Position numbers and translations under genes: made by a program. The notes below the pieces were generated by a model. It made no database searches and was not told where the DNA came from. It was given only the letters and a program-made list of their open reading frames with translations. A DNA stretch of 64,000 bases from Aquibacillus saliphilus (lineage in GTDB: Bacteria; Bacillota; Bacilli; Bacillales; Amphibacillaceae), in assembly GCF_020404745.1 (NCBI RefSeq), contig NZ_JAIZAP010000005.1, positions 1-64,000 of the forward strand, in the 5' to 3' direction. Numbering within the stretch: the stretch's first letter is position 1; each line of letters begins with the position of its first letter. Positions 45,568-55,359 of this stretch are shown in pieces.

Positions 45568-45930
45568 TTAACAGTTCTCTGGTGTTCCTTCTCGTTCTTT
45601 CGCTTTAAAAGAAGAGCCACAACCACAGGATACAATGGCGTTAGGATTATCAATCGTAAATCCGCCGCCCATCATGTTTTGTTTGAAATCGATTGTCGTG
45701 CCCTCAATTATTGGAATATCTTGCTTAAATATAATTAAAGGAATCCCGTTGATATCTTCAACTAAGTCTAGTTCTTGATTTACATCTTGATCGAAACCCA
45801 TCGAATAAGACAATCCACTACATCCGCCACCTTTTATTCCAAAACGTAGACGAACTGATTCCTGATTTTCTTCTTCTTTCATCATTTCTTTAATTTGAAG
45901 ACTTGCATTGTCAGTAATATTTAGAACCAT
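45568..45930 (-). CDS. yutM: A-type Fe-S cluster carrier, YutM (ErpA/IscA family)
   Basis: A 120-aa HesB/IscA protein that carries Fe-S clusters to target enzymes. The three Cys are in GGGCSGLSY (near residue 37) and in CGCGSSF (near 102 and 104). A further GTPENC tail Cys is present. GAGGAGG before the ATG. Confidence 0.93.
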   Translation of the reverse strand: MVLNITDNASLQIKEMMKEEENQESVRLRFGIKGGGCSGLSYSMGFDQDVNQELDLVEDINGIPLIIFKQDIPIIEGTTIDFKQNMMGGGFTIDNPNAIVSCGCGSSFKAKEREGTPENC

Positions 45931-46063
45931 TTCATGTCCTCCTCATCTATTACTAAATAAAGTATACTAGGAATTAAACAAAACTTCAAACAGTGGGTTT
46001 CACCTGATTTAAAATCCTGGCTACACTGTGTTTACTGTCCAGCTAAAACCTAACAACAATCAT

Positions 46064-46927
46064 TTAGTTGATTCGACTCCATTTAAACTCTCCAATAACC
46101 GTTGTTTCTGCCTTACCTCGCATCCATACATGACCATCTTCCGCCCACTTAATAGTTAAATCACCACCGCTTAAATGAACAACAACAGACATACCTTTTT
46201 GTGTATATCCGTTTAATACTGTTGCTACAACAGCTGCACATGCACCAGTTCCACAAGCTTGTGTTACACCTGAACCACGTTCCCAAACCCGGAAATCAAT
46301 TTCTTTTTCATTAATAACTTTAATAAATTCCACATTAATCCCTTCTGGAAAACGCTGATCATTTGCAATAATTGGGCCCAACTCATATAACGGTGCTTCA
46401 TCTATATTATCAACAAAAAATATCGCGTGTGGATTTCCCATTGAAACAGTAGTTATTTGTAAAGGATGGTGACTTACTTGGAAATTCTCCATAATAACAG
46501 GAGCATCATCAGACCCAAGCATTGGTATTTCTGAACGATTTAACAAAGGTTCTCCCATATCAACAGTCACTTCACTTACGATATTATTAGTCTCATGAAC
46601 TTCCGCTGTAACAATACCGGCCTTCGTTTCAACGGTAAAAGTTTTTTGATTCACTATGTTATTCTCATAGGCAAATTTCGCTACACAACGAACACCATTT
46701 CCACAATTTTTACCTTCCGAACCATCTTTGTTAAATATCTTCATACCGACATCGGCGAATGTTGATGGATGAATTAATATTAGCCCATCTGAACCAATTC
46801 CTGTATTGACATTAGAAATGTCAATGGCAAGTGAGCTAAGGTATTCTTCTTCTATTTTAAAATTAAATGCGTCTACAAAAATATAGCTATTGCCAAGACC
46901 ATGCATTTTAGTGAATGGAATTTTCAT
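46064..46927 (-). CDS. dapF: diaminopimelate epimerase
   Basis: Interconverts LL- and meso-diaminopimelate for lysine and peptidoglycan. The two catalytic Cys are in GKNCGNGVRC (near residue 75) and QACGTGAC (near 222), both intact in the 287-aa product. Beside yutM, as in B. subtilis (yutL). Confidence 0.96.
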   Translation of the reverse strand: MKIPFTKMHGLGNSYIFVDAFNFKIEEEYLSSLAIDISNVNTGIGSDGLILIHPSTFADVGMKIFNKDGSEGKNCGNGVRCVAKFAYENNIVNQKTFTVETKAGIVTAEVHETNNIVSEVTVDMGEPLLNRSEIPMLGSDDAPVIMENFQVSHHPLQITTVSMGNPHAIFFVDNIDEAPLYELGPIIANDQRFPEGINVEFIKVINEKEIDFRVWERGSGVTQACGTGACAAVVATVLNGYTQKGMSVVVHLSGGDLTIKWAEDGHVWMRGKAETTVIGEFKWSRIN

Positions 46928-46963
46928 ATTGTACCCCCGTAATTATTTATATAGTATGCAAAT

Positions 46964-46999
46964 GTGCCATAGAAAGACCACTAGGTCCACCTATGGCAC
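46964..46999 (-). terminator. yuzB terminator
   Basis: A 9-bp perfect stem (GTGCCATAG with CTATGGCAC). The tail (ATTTGC) is short, so it is only moderately convincing. Confidence 0.6.
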
Positions 47000-47074
47000 T
47001 AAAAACTCAAGTTAATATATACAAACGATGTAGTATTTAAGTGAACCCGTCCTGCTGTCTAATATAAAAATAAT

Positions 47075-47311
47075 TTAAAATAGGGGATTCTCCTCAATAT
47101 ATTTATAAACGTTTTCCACTAAATCTTCAGGCGTATCCGCAGTGACAGGTTCACCATTAACAACTGCAAATAAATTCTGAGAGCAAATACCACAAAAACT
47201 TGTACAACCATACTCTATTACATCAAGGTCTGGATCTTTCTCCAGTTCTTCTTTAGCTTTTTTTGATCCACTAACTATATTATTTATACAAAATTCAATA
47301 ATTGGATTCAT
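47075..47311 (-). CDS. yuzB: DUF1450 protein, YuzB-like
   Basis: A 78-aa protein with a ferredoxin-like Cys pattern: FCINN (near residue 8), then YGCTSFCGICSQ (near 34-45). DUF1450 family, often set beside Fe-S proteins; may bind a cluster or metal. Function unknown. Confidence 0.88.
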   Translation of the reverse strand: MNPIIEFCINNIVSGSKKAKEELEKDPDLDVIEYGCTSFCGICSQNLFAVVNGEPVTADTPEDLVENVYKYIEENPLF

Positions 47312-47401
47312 CGTTCTCTCCTCTTACATTAAGTGAAGATGAATTCCCCTATAATTAAAATAAATGACAACAGAAAATAAAGCAATTCATTCGTCTTTAT
47401 A

Positions 47402-47722
47402 TTAGTTAACTCCCAATTTTTCTAATGCTTGGTAAACCTTTTTTAGTCTAGGATTTCCCTCATCAACAATTTCTTCATTCACCATCACGACAGGATAAAA
47501 TAAATCATCATCAAGTATTCTTTGCACCACATCTATATTCTCGTCTCGATTTAACAGCTGAAAAACATCTATATATTGATAATCAATTTCTGCATCTTTA
47601 TATTTTCTTGAAATAGCCGCTTGTAACCATTCATAGGTTTCCCATGATCCTGGTGCGTTAACACAGCTTGCACAAATTTGCTCAGCTCCATAAACAGTCA
47701 CTTTTACCGGTTGATTTTTCAT
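47402..47722 (-). CDS. yuzD: DUF1462 protein, YuzD-like
   Basis: A 106-aa protein with a thioredoxin-like fold pattern and CASC at about residues 17-20, then YPVVMVNEEIVDEGNP near the end. DUF1462 family. Next to YutI (NifU-like) and YuzB suggests a link to Fe-S handling; this is inference. Confidence 0.88.
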   Translation of the reverse strand: MKNQPVKVTVYGAEQICASCVNAPGSWETYEWLQAAISRKYKDAEIDYQYIDVFQLLNRDENIDVVQRILDDDLFYPVVMVNEEIVDEGNPRLKKVYQALEKLGVN

Positions 47723-47892
47723 TTCGGTTCCCCTTTTTTGTAAAATATAGTTATTTATATTTTACAAAAAGATATACTAAAGATAAAATGAAATTATCAT
47801 TAAATATAAATTTTTTACTTTCATAACAATTGCGATAGATTTTTTCTGAGAAAGCATTTATAATGAATAATGTATTAGAAAGGAGACGATGG

Positions 47893-48117
47893 ATGATGAA
47901 CGATCAAGTACAAGAAGTTTTAAATAAACTACGTCCATTCTTACTACGTGATGGTGGAGATGTGGAATTAGTCGATGTCGACGATGGTATTGTACGTCTT
48001 CGTCTAATGGGAGCATGTGGTAATTGTCCTAGTTCTACAATTACGTTGAAAGCCGGCATTGAACGTGCACTCATGGCTGAAGTACCAGGTGTAACTGAGA
48101 TAGAACAGGTCTTCTAA
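47893..48117 (+). CDS. yutI: NifU-like Fe-S scaffold/carrier, YutI
   Basis: A 74-aa NifU C-terminal domain protein. The cluster-binding CGNC motif lies in [11 protein letters not shown] (near residue 42). Upstream [11 protein letters not shown] is the family hallmark. It would deliver 4Fe-4S clusters. GGAGA sits before the ATG at 47893; a further ATG follows directly. Confidence 0.93.
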   Translation: MMNDQVQEVLNKLRPFLLRDGGDVELVDVDDGIVRLRLMGACGNCPSSTITLKAGIERALMAEVPGVTEIEQVF

Positions 48118-48165
48118 AATAAAGAAATATTTTCTTGATTCCAAACTTAAACGTTAGATATAAAT

Positions 48166-48194
48166 AACACCCCTTCATTTAAGGGGTGTTTGTT
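48166..48194 (+). terminator. yutI terminator
   Basis: A 10-bp stem (AACACCCCTT with AAGGGGTGTT), then TGTTTTATG. Confidence 0.8.
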
Positions 48195-48210
48195 TTATGT
48201 CTAATAATGT

Positions 48211-49110
48211 CTAATAAGAAACATTCAACTTCAATGATTTTAAGCCTTCATTTTCTACTTTTAATGCTAACCAATCAAAGTGTGGAAATTCCTTTTTCCA
48301 TATTGGTAAATTTCTTTCTACGATTGAATCTTCGACGATTGCTATCATCGTTGGTCCTGCTCCACTTAGGAATGTACCATAAACCTTATCCTCTAAGAAG
48401 GACTCTAACTGATCATAATGAGGAATTAGTGCCTTTCTAAATGGTTGGTGAAATCGGTCTTTTTTCATCATCTTACCTAGTAATTTCCAATTTTGTTGAC
48501 AAATTGCCGCAACACTTACATTTGCTATACTGCTCGCTAGCACACTTTCCTGGTAGCTAAACTGTTCAGGAAGAGCTGCTCTTGCTTCCTCAGTTTTTAG
48601 CTCGAATTCTGGTATTACCGCCAAAAATGTTATTCCTTCTATAGGTAATTTAATCCAATTCACTTCGTAGTCATAGTGTCCTATCACGCATCCACCCATT
48701 AATGATGGGGCTACATTATCTGGATGTCCTTCAATAGCAGTTGCAATTTCCAACTTCTCTTCCTCGGTAAAATTAAGCTCTAATAGCTGATTAGTAAGCT
48801 CTATTCCTGCTATGGTAGCTGTTGCACTACTACCTAATCCCCTCGCCAGTGGTATGTCACTTTTCATTTCAACCTTACACGGCGGTAACTCACTTATACC
48901 ATATTTTTCTGCTGCTTCTAGAGCAATTTGATAAATTAAATTTTCCTTTCCTCTAGGTGTACCATTTAAATGATTGGATACCGGAATGAATTCCCATTCA
49001 TCTGCACGAGTTACCTTAAGTTCAAGATACAGGTTTAATGCTAATCCCACAGAATCAAATCCCGCTCCAAGATTCGCCGTGCTTGACGGGACTTTTATAA
49101 CCCAGCTCAT
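48211..49110 (-). CDS. thrB: homoserine kinase
   Basis: GHMP kinase that phosphorylates homoserine for threonine. ATP-binding motif [16 protein letters not shown] (about residues 89-104) and C-terminal [12 protein letters not shown] are intact. Its ATG overlaps the thrC stop by 4 bases. Third gene of hom-thrC-thrB. Confidence 0.96.
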   Translation of the reverse strand: MSWVIKVPSSTANLGAGFDSVGLALNLYLELKVTRADEWEFIPVSNHLNGTPRGKENLIYQIALEAAEKYGISELPPCKVEMKSDIPLARGLGSSATATIAGIELTNQLLELNFTEEEKLEIATAIEGHPDNVAPSLMGGCVIGHYDYEVNWIKLPIEGITFLAVIPEFELKTEEARAALPEQFSYQESVLASSIANVSVAAICQQNWKLLGKMMKKDRFHQPFRKALIPHYDQLESFLEDKVYGTFLSGAGPTMIAIVEDSIVERNLPIWKKEFPHFDWLALKVENEGLKSLKLNVSY

Positions 49111-50168
49111 ACCAAAACACTACCCATAATCTCTTGAGTTACTTTTTGTTCATCATTAGGTAATACACGTGGTTTAATTTTTGCATAATCGATCGCAGTG
49201 TTTGGATCTTTTAGTCCATTACCAGTTAGCACTGTTACAATTGTTGAACCTGTCACCACTTGTTCGTTCTTTAAAGCTTTAAATAATCCAGCAATTGATG
49301 CACACGATGCTGGCTCTGCAAATATCCCTTCATTTGCTGCTAACCATTGATATGCTTCAATCATTTCCTCATCTGTAACTTCATCTATCATCCCGTTAGA
49401 TTCATCTCTAGCACTAATTGCAGCTTGCCAACTAGCTGGATTTCCAATACGAATTGCAGTCCCTACTGTCTCAGGTTTTTCAAATACTCTATTATGAACA
49501 ATAGCTGCTGCTCCACTTGCTTCGTATCCCATCATCTTAGGTAGACCGGTATGTTTCTGTTTATCAAACTCTTTGAATCCCTTCCAGTAAGCAGTAATAT
49601 TCCCAGCATTTCCAACAGGAATAAAAAGATAATCTGGGGCTTTACCCAAAGTATCACAGACTTCAAATGCCGCAGTTTTTTGTCCTTCGATTCGATATGG
49701 ATTGACAGAATTAACTAAGGTAATATTTTCGTTTTCACTTATTTTTCTTACAATCTTAAGCGCATCATCAAAATTACCTTCAATAGAAAAGATTTCGGCA
49801 CCATACATAACCGCCTGCGCCAGTTTTCCCTGCGCAATTTTCCCTTCTGGTATAACAACAATACACTTTAGGCCTGCTCTAGCTGCAAATGCCGCTGCAG
49901 AAGCTGACGTATTTCCAGTTGAAGCACAAATAACCGCTTTAGCTCCGTCTTCAATTGCCTTAGCCATCGCTAACACCATTCCTCTATCTTTAAATGACCC
50001 AGTCGGGTTAGCACCCTCGACTTTAGCATATACATTTATTGAAAAAGTTTCGGATAATTTTTCTAATTTAATTAATGGTGTATTTCCTTCTAACAAGCTT
50101 ATCTTTGGAGTACTTTCGTTTACTGGTAAATGATTTTCGTATTCAGATAACAAACCTTGCCATGACAT
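49107..50168 (-). CDS. thrC: threonine synthase
   Basis: PLP enzyme converting O-phosphohomoserine to threonine. PLP Lys in GSFKDRGM (near residue 60), [17 protein letters not shown], and the glycine loop VGNAGN. The GGGGAGGA site favours the ATG at 50168, 5 bases after the hom stop; the earlier ATG (50186) overlaps hom. Confidence 0.96.
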   Translation of the reverse strand: MSWQGLLSEYENHLPVNESTPKISLLEGNTPLIKLEKLSETFSINVYAKVEGANPTGSFKDRGMVLAMAKAIEDGAKAVICASTGNTSASAAAFAARAGLKCIVVIPEGKIAQGKLAQAVMYGAEIFSIEGNFDDALKIVRKISENENITLVNSVNPYRIEGQKTAAFEVCDTLGKAPDYLFIPVGNAGNITAYWKGFKEFDKQKHTGLPKMMGYEASGAAAIVHNRVFEKPETVGTAIRIGNPASWQAAISARDESNGMIDEVTDEEMIEAYQWLAANEGIFAEPASCASIAGLFKALKNEQVVTGSTIVTVLTGNGLKDPNTAIDYAKIKPRVLPNDEQKVTQEIMGSVLV

Positions 50169-50172
50169 AATT

Positions 50173-51465
50173 TTATTCCTCCCCATCTACTCGATAATAA
50201 CTAATAATATCACTAACAACAGATAAGCCTTTTAACTCATCTAAACTATTCAGTAATTGCTGTTTACTTATTTTGTGCGTAACCATTACAATTTCCGCGG
50301 TTTCTTTTGTGCTACCGGGTAATTGTAATATTTTAGCAAAGCTTACACTCTCTGCAGTAAATATATTGGTAATTTCCTGAAAAGTGCCTGCCTCGTCATT
50401 TACTTCCATTCGGATAAAATACTTAGTGTACTTTTCTTTATTTTCCTTTAACTGCGTTTTATATTGTGGATATACATAAGCATTACCACTTATGCCTAGA
50501 CGAATATTTTTTATTACTTCCATCAAATCGGAAACTACAGCTGTTGCCGTTGGTAAACTGCCGGCTCCTGGACCATAAAACATTGTTTCACCAACTGATT
50601 CACCATAGACATATACAGCATTATATTCATTTTTAACTAATGCTAATGGATGATCTTGCGGAAGTAAAGTAGGTTCGACACTAACTTCAACTTTTCCATT
50701 ACTAATAGAAGCTATCCCTATCAATTTAATTGTGTATCCAAGGCTACTAGCAAAGGATATATCCTCTTGTGTGATATCACTAATACCTGAAACGACAACG
50801 TCATCCAAACTAATTTCCATCTTGAATGCTAAATTAGCAAGCAAGGTCATTTTTCTTGCTGCATCTAGTCCTTCAACATCAGAAGTAGGATCTGCCTCTG
50901 CAAAACCTAATTCTTGAGCCTCTTTCAGCACTTTCTCAAAGGCTAGCTTTTCATCTGTCATCTTAGTCAGAATATAATTGGTCGTACCGTTGACTATTCC
51001 CATTATCTTTTGAATTCGATCGGATGCCAAGCCGTCAGATAGAGTTCTAAGAATTGGAATGCCTCCAGCAACACTTGCGTCATAGTAAATGTCACAGTTA
51101 TTATTTTTTGCGAGTTTTAGTAGCTTTTGACCGTGTACAGCCATTAAATCTTTATTCGCAGTTACAATATGCTTTTTATTTCTGAGTGCTTGTTCTAACA
51201 AAATATTTGTATTCTCGATACCACCCATTACTTCAATAATTACATCTATATCCTTATTATTAACAAGTTGATCAGGGTCTGTAGTTAACCAACTTGGATC
51301 GATTTCTACATCTCTTTGTTTATTAATATCGCTAACTAGGACTTTTTTTACTACAATTTCACAGCCTAGTTTGTATTTTATTTCCTCCTGGTGATCTTTT
51401 AATATCTTAACCACACCTGTTCCAACGGTGCCTAGTCCACATAATCCTACATTTATTTCTTTCAT
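50173..51465 (-). CDS. hom: homoserine dehydrogenase
   Basis: Reduces aspartate semialdehyde to homoserine, first step specific to threonine and methionine. N-terminal NAD(P) fold [12 protein letters not shown], catalytic [10 protein letters not shown] and [10 protein letters not shown] blocks, and a C-terminal ACT domain (about residues 348-425; [14 protein letters not shown]) for feedback control by threonine. The GGGGG site sets the ATG at 51465 (430 aa); the open frame reaches 51549. Confidence 0.96.
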   Translation of the reverse strand: MKEINVGLCGLGTVGTGVVKILKDHQEEIKYKLGCEIVVKKVLVSDINKQRDVEIDPSWLTTDPDQLVNNKDIDVIIEVMGGIENTNILLEQALRNKKHIVTANKDLMAVHGQKLLKLAKNNNCDIYYDASVAGGIPILRTLSDGLASDRIQKIMGIVNGTTNYILTKMTDEKLAFEKVLKEAQELGFAEADPTSDVEGLDAARKMTLLANLAFKMEISLDDVVVSGISDITQEDISFASSLGYTIKLIGIASISNGKVEVSVEPTLLPQDHPLALVKNEYNAVYVYGESVGETMFYGPGAGSLPTATAVVSDLMEVIKNIRLGISGNAYVYPQYKTQLKENKEKYTKYFIRMEVNDEAGTFQEITNIFTAESVSFAKILQLPGSTKETAEIVMVTHKISKQQLLNSLDELKGLSVVSDIISYYRVDGEE

Positions 51466-51520
51466 TTTCTTTAGCCCCCTATGTATTCTTAAAGAGTACA
51501 TGTGTTTATCTATAGTGGAC

Positions 51521-51549
51521 ATTATACCTCTCAAATAATCTATTATCAA
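51521..51549 (-). promoter_or_regulatory. hom-thrC-thrB promoter
   Basis: On the minus strand TTGATA (51549-51544), 17-base spacer, TATAAT (51526-51521), giving a leader of about 45 bases with no T-box or riboswitch. Confidence 0.8.
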
Positions 51550-51562
51550 GGCACAAACAACT

Positions 51563-51577
51563 AATTTTCTAAAAATT
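51563..51577. promoter_or_regulatory. putative CodY box before hom
   Basis: AATTTTCTAAAAATT differs from the CodY consensus AATTTTCWGAAAATT at one base. It lies immediately upstream of the hom -35, where CodY commonly represses amino acid synthesis genes. Confidence 0.5.
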
Positions 51578-51592
51578 TTAAAAATAGTTTAA

Positions 51593-51606
51593 TGTAAACG
51601 ATAACA
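51593..51606. promoter_or_regulatory. putative cre site before hom
   Basis: TGTAAACGATAACA fits the CcpA consensus TGWAANCGNTNWCA at every fixed position. It is centred about 85 bases upstream of the expected hom transcription start, a position used for CcpA activation (as in ilv-leu) rather than roadblock repression. Confidence 0.5.
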
Positions 51607-51660
51607 CTTGATTACTTGTCAGTAAACTAATATATAGGTTTCTTTTTTTAAAAAACAAAA

Positions 51661-51690
51661 AACCTTAAAAGAGTGTTCTCTTTTAAGGTT
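51661..51690 (-). terminator. yutH terminator
   Basis: A 13-bp perfect stem (AACCTTAAAAGAG with CTCTTTTAAGGTT), then TTTTTTG on the minus strand. Confidence 0.9.
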
Positions 51691-51729
51691 TACGGTAATT
51701 TTCGTTTCTATTATAACCAAGTTTCCGTT

Positions 51730-52701
51730 TTACCATTCGATAACAGATATGTTGACGGATTGTGTATCTAAGTCCAACTCACTGAAAAAATTTCTTAAGT
51801 TTCTTTCATAATAATATTGTTTTTCTAACAGTATTTTGTATTGTCGATATAAAGCTTCTTGGTCATTCATGTTAACTCCAACTTCCAAAAAATCAAATAA
51901 ATGGATTGGAAATAGGAGTCTTGCATATAATAATCGCCAACTAAAAATAGAAAGGGATTGGACACTCTCATACTCTTTTAGAAAAGTTTCTACTTTCGTG
52001 AATGGTTTATCTTCTTCTAGCAGAATTGGTCGAATATATTCTGCCAAATCCCTGACTGGATGATCGTGGACCAAGTCATGTGACCAAATAATTTGTTGCT
52101 GAAGCTGATAATGGTATCTCTGAAAAGTAATAGCCGGGCGATCAATAGTATGAAAACGCCCATCAGTTTCAGCTTCTTGCAAAAATTGAATAGCATTTTC
52201 AGAAAGTCCAACTAGATATGGAAAGGTATCTATAAATAGACGACGGTAGCGTGACACTGGTCGTTCATCATAATAATTAGTGTACATATGTTCAAAATCC
52301 GCAATCTTTTTTGCCCACAACCCTTTCCATTGTCCATAACTTGATACATAGTTGGGTTCATACGGGTAACCTGCACCAATTTTATGAAATGATGCTAATT
52401 GTCTTGCACTTGGCGAATCCCGTTTATTTTCACTCATTGTCCCGTTGCATACAATGTAATTTCTATTATCAATAGTTGTAATTAACTGTCCTTGTCGATT
52501 AAATAAGGGCGTTGCAATATTACGTACGCCGTTGTATATCAAAAAGTCACTAATTGCTTTTTGTTCGTAATGAACCTCCTCGTTATTAGAATCTGTAATG
52601 ATAAAAAAACCATTATTACCATTTATATATCCTTTAAATCCATCTATTGTTGTACTAGTTCCATTAAAGTTCTCTATATATTGCGATAGTAATTCATCCA
52701 A
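51730..52701 (-). CDS. yutH: spore coat-associated protein YutH
   Basis: A 323-aa protein of the CotS/YutH family, which has a kinase-like (APH) fold. Segments such as RQLASFHKIG (near residue 100) and WSHDLVHDHPVRDLAEYIRP (near 210-230) resemble the family. The HGD catalytic motif of active kinases is replaced here, so it may be a pseudokinase. Next to yutG, as in B. subtilis. Confidence 0.85.
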   Translation of the reverse strand: MDELLSQYIENFNGTSTTIDGFKGYINGNNGFFIITDSNNEEVHYEQKAISDFLIYNGVRNIATPLFNRQGQLITTIDNRNYIVCNGTMSENKRDSPSARQLASFHKIGAGYPYEPNYVSSYGQWKGLWAKKIADFEHMYTNYYDERPVSRYRRLFIDTFPYLVGLSENAIQFLQEAETDGRFHTIDRPAITFQRYHYQLQQQIIWSHDLVHDHPVRDLAEYIRPILLEEDKPFTKVETFLKEYESVQSLSIFSWRLLYARLLFPIHLFDFLEVGVNMNDQEALYRQYKILLEKQYYYERNLRNFFSELDLDTQSVNISVIEW

Positions 52702-52895
52702 AACTATTTCTCTCCTTCCATAAAGTGAAACCCTTCATAATAAGGGGATTTTAGTTAAGATTATTCAAAAATTAAACCCACTTTATAAAAGTCTATGTTT
52801 CAGAAAAATGAATTTGAACCAAATTATTTGATTTATCAGTATCTAATAAGGGTATAATTAGATTATAGAATAAAAAGTTAGGTGTGGTAAAAGTT

Positions 52896-53405
52896 ATGGA
52901 TGAAATTACAAATCAATCAGTATTGGAAACCAAAGCAAGAACATGGTTGGAAGAACGTGGTGTTACCATGGATGATATTGCAGACCTTGTTTATTATTTA
53001 CAGAGTAAATACCACGATAGCCTATCAATGGACGATTGCCGCCATCATGTTGATAAAGTTTTAATGAAGCGGGAAGTACAAAATGCTATTGTAACTGGAA
53101 TTCAGCTTGATGTACTTGCAGAAGAAAAAAAGCTAGAACAACCATTGCAGGATACAATTGAAAGAGATGAGAGTTTATATGGGGTCGATGAAATTATTGC
53201 CTTTTCCATTGTTAATGTCTATGGATCAATTGGTTTTACAAACTATGGCTACATTGATAAACAAAAACCAGGAATTTTAGAAAAATTAAATGATAAATCC
53301 AGCGGAAGTTGCCATACTTTCTTAGATGATATTGTTGGAGCAATAGCCGCAGCTGCCTCAAGCAGATTGGCACATAGTGCTGCTAATGACAAAGACGTGG
53401 ACTAA
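52896..53405 (+). CDS. yutG: phosphatidylglycerophosphatase A-like protein, YutG
   Basis: A 169-aa protein of the PgpA/YutG family, which dephosphorylates phosphatidylglycerophosphate. Unlike E. coli PgpA it is mainly soluble: VDEIIAFSIVNVYGSIGFTNYGYID (about residues 85-109) and TFLDDIVGAIAAA near the end. B. subtilis uses YutG as its main PgpA, so the role is probable. AGGTG favours the ATG 52896 over a GTG at 52884. Confidence 0.85.
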   Translation: MDEITNQSVLETKARTWLEERGVTMDDIADLVYYLQSKYHDSLSMDDCRHHVDKVLMKREVQNAIVTGIQLDVLAEEKKLEQPLQDTIERDESLYGVDEIIAFSIVNVYGSIGFTNYGYIDKQKPGILEKLNDKSSGSCHTFLDDIVGAIAAAASSRLAHSAANDKDVD

Positions 53406-53425
53406 AATTAACCGTAAAAACACTA

Positions 53426-53450
53426 AAATCCTAAGGAATCCTTAGGATTT
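53426..53450. terminator. terminator yutG/DUF454 gene
   Basis: AAATCCTAAGG pairs with CCTTAGGATTT around a 3-base loop, then T run on the plus strand. It overlaps the stop of the facing DUF454 gene. Confidence 0.85.
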
Positions 53451-53834
53451 TTTTACTTCTTCTGGGGGTATAACCTTAAGTGATAATATATAATACGATA
53501 CAGAGAGAAAAATAAGTAATAATACGATTGAAATGACAAGGCTATTTACTACAAATAGTATAGAATATAGTGCGCTTATCCATAAAATTACTAGCACCTT
53601 TACTTTTGTTTTTTTTGTAACACCGTGACCTTGTTGAAACTGAGTTATATATTTGCCAAGAAATTTATTCGTTTTCAACCAATGATTAAGCTTTTTTGAC
53701 GATTTTCCATAGCAATATGCTGCAAGTAACAAAAGTGGAGTAGTTGGCAAAAGTGGCAAAATCACTCCAATTACTCCAAGAGATAAGCATAATGTTCCAA
53801 AGAAGATTAGTAATGGTTTAGATAGTTTATTCAT
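53442..53834 (-). CDS. DUF454 (YbaN-like) inner membrane protein
   Basis: A 130-aa protein with three to four spans and the YbaN-type signature GVIGVILPLLPTTPLLLLAAYCYGKSS, here near residues 15-42. Function unknown. The ATG 53834 follows GAGGAA; the frame opens at 53855. It is the last gene of the minus-strand moco run, close behind mobA (about 30 bases). Confidence 0.85.
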   Translation of the reverse strand: MNKLSKPLLIFFGTLCLSLGVIGVILPLLPTTPLLLLAAYCYGKSSKKLNHWLKTNKFLGKYITQFQQGHGVTKKTKVKVLVILWISALYSILFVVNSLVISIVLLLIFLSVSYYILSLKVIPPEEVKKS

Positions 53835-53864
53835 CAGTTCCTCGCTCCAGCTCAAACTACTTTT

Positions 53865-54440
53865 TCATTCAGGAAAATCTTCCTGACGGTTGATATTTAT
53901 AAAAGGCTTTTCGTCCTTTATATTCGATATATATTTTACATTTGCCGTATCTAATAGTTCATCAAATGATCTTTTTCCTTGTTTAAGGCTATCCTCAATT
54001 TTATCCTTCAACCTGTAATGATACAATGCAACCAATGGTTGTCTCTTGCCGTTTACTATAGGGACAACTGCATCACAATAGCAATCAATTTGATTGATTA
54101 ACTCTTTAATTACCCATTCTTGCATGAAAGGGACATCGATTGGTAAAACAATATACCAATCTTTCTTAACCTTAACCATTGCAGAGTAAATTCCCGCCAG
54201 AGGTCCTTCGCCTTGATATTTTATGTTATCTTGAATAACCTGTACCGGTAGGTTTTCTTGCTTAAATGAATACTCTAATGAAGAGCTTGTAACTAGAATC
54301 ACGCTAGAACAATACTTGTTTAAAACGGATAAAGAATAACTGTAGAGTGGTTTACCTTCTAATTTAGCAAAAGCTTTTGGAGATCCAAATCTCCTTGATT
54401 TCCCTCCAGCAATCACAATACCCACATATGAAAATGGCAC
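53865..54440 (-). CDS. mobA: molybdenum cofactor guanylyltransferase
   Basis: Adds GMP to molybdopterin, making MGD for bis-MGD enzymes such as the FdhF/YdeP oxidoreductase nearby. The 191-aa nucleotidyltransferase has the N-terminal IVIAGGKSRRFGSPKA motif (Lys and Arg for GTP binding) and the metal Asp in LPIDVPFM (near residue 97). Starts with GTG after GGGAG. Confidence 0.95.
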   Translation of the reverse strand: MPFSYVGIVIAGGKSRRFGSPKAFAKLEGKPLYSYSLSVLNKYCSSVILVTSSSLEYSFKQENLPVQVIQDNIKYQGEGPLAGIYSAMVKVKKDWYIVLPIDVPFMQEWVIKELINQIDCYCDAVVPIVNGKRQPLVALYHYRLKDKIEDSLKQGKRSFDELLDTANVKYISNIKDEKPFININRQEDFPE

Positions 54441-54497
54441 TAAAAAATCTCCCTTAGCTTTATATCCACAGCTTTTTAGAGTACTTAGTAAGTTCTA

Positions 54498-55001
54498 TCA
54501 AAACTGCTTACTTTTAAATTGTGTTAATAGCCATTCGATTAACTCTTCTTTTCTTTTTATAGTGAAAATTTGATAAGATTGATGTTTGCTTAGCTTTATA
54601 TCGGTTATAACAGCTTTAACATTTGTTAACTTATCTAATAAATGAACATCTTCTTCAGAACGTATCATCACTATTTTTGGATAATCAAGATTCTTAAAAC
54701 CCTCGATTACTAGCACATCAGGATTTATGATAGAATAAAAGTCAATTATTTTTTTAATATTCCACGTTGATTTTTGAATAGTTAACTGAAGAATATCATC
54801 TCCTTGGACACCAGCTATTACCGCACCCGCTTGATGGTGTTTAGCACTATCAGTATTCTCCTGACTACTTGGGACACCTCCATGCCCATGATGCTTAAGC
54901 GCTGCAACTTCCAATCCATGATTTGTTAAATTCTTAATGATAAAACTAGATAAAGTTGTCTTACCACTATTTTTATATCCAACTACTTGTACAGTTTTCA
55001 C
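54498..55001 (-). CDS. mobB: molybdopterin-guanine dinucleotide synthesis GTPase MobB
   Basis: A 167-aa P-loop protein that assists MobA. Walker A VVGYKNSGKTTL at residues 6-17, LKHHGHGG (near 36), and DVLVIEGFKN (near 94-103), all typical. Starts with GTG. In the same run as mobA. Confidence 0.94.
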   Translation of the reverse strand: MKTVQVVGYKNSGKTTLSSFIIKNLTNHGLEVAALKHHGHGGVPSSQENTDSAKHHQAGAVIAGVQGDDILQLTIQKSTWNIKKIIDFYSIINPDVLVIEGFKNLDYPKIVMIRSEEDVHLLDKLTNVKAVITDIKLSKHQSYQIFTIKRKEELIEWLLTQFKSKQF

Positions 55002-55121
55002 TATACTTTCACTCCTAATGAATACAGATGTGTAACATTAGCACTTGTTCTTTCGTTTTGTTTTAACATTTTTAAGTCAACGAACTCTTTTAGTGAGACT
55101 ACAATAAAGTGATTACTCTAA

Positions 55122-55355
55122 TCAACCACCACTCACAGGCGGAATTAAAGCAACAGTGTCGCCATTTTTTATGGTATCGTCGTTAAGTGCGAATTCTTCA
55201 TTTATTGCAACCATCACTTGGTCCAACTGAGTTAGTTTATATTTGTCTTGTAACATTCTTTTAAATTCACTAACAGTTATTTCTTCACTATTTATTTCTA
55301 AACGATTTTGCCCAGCTTCTTCTTGCAAGTGAGCAAATAACAGGACAGTAAACAT
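55122..55355 (-). CDS. moaD: molybdopterin synthase small subunit
   Basis: A 77-aa ubiquitin-like protein ending in GG (VSGG), the residue that MoeB adenylates and that carries the sulfur for molybdopterin. ATG is 5 bases after the moaE stop, so the two subunits are translationally linked. Confidence 0.94.
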   Translation of the reverse strand: MFTVLLFAHLQEEAGQNRLEINSEEITVSEFKRMLQDKYKLTQLDQVMVAINEEFALNDDTIKNGDTVALIPPVSGG

Positions 55356-55359
55356 TAGA

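Noticed and set aside
49702-50133. 143-codon plus-strand ORF
   Set aside because: A shadow of thrC on the opposite strand; thrC is unmistakable by its PLP motifs.
51466-51660. Possible T-box or riboswitch before hom
   Set aside because: No TGGNACCGCG core or aptamer motifs; the leader is only about 45 bases.
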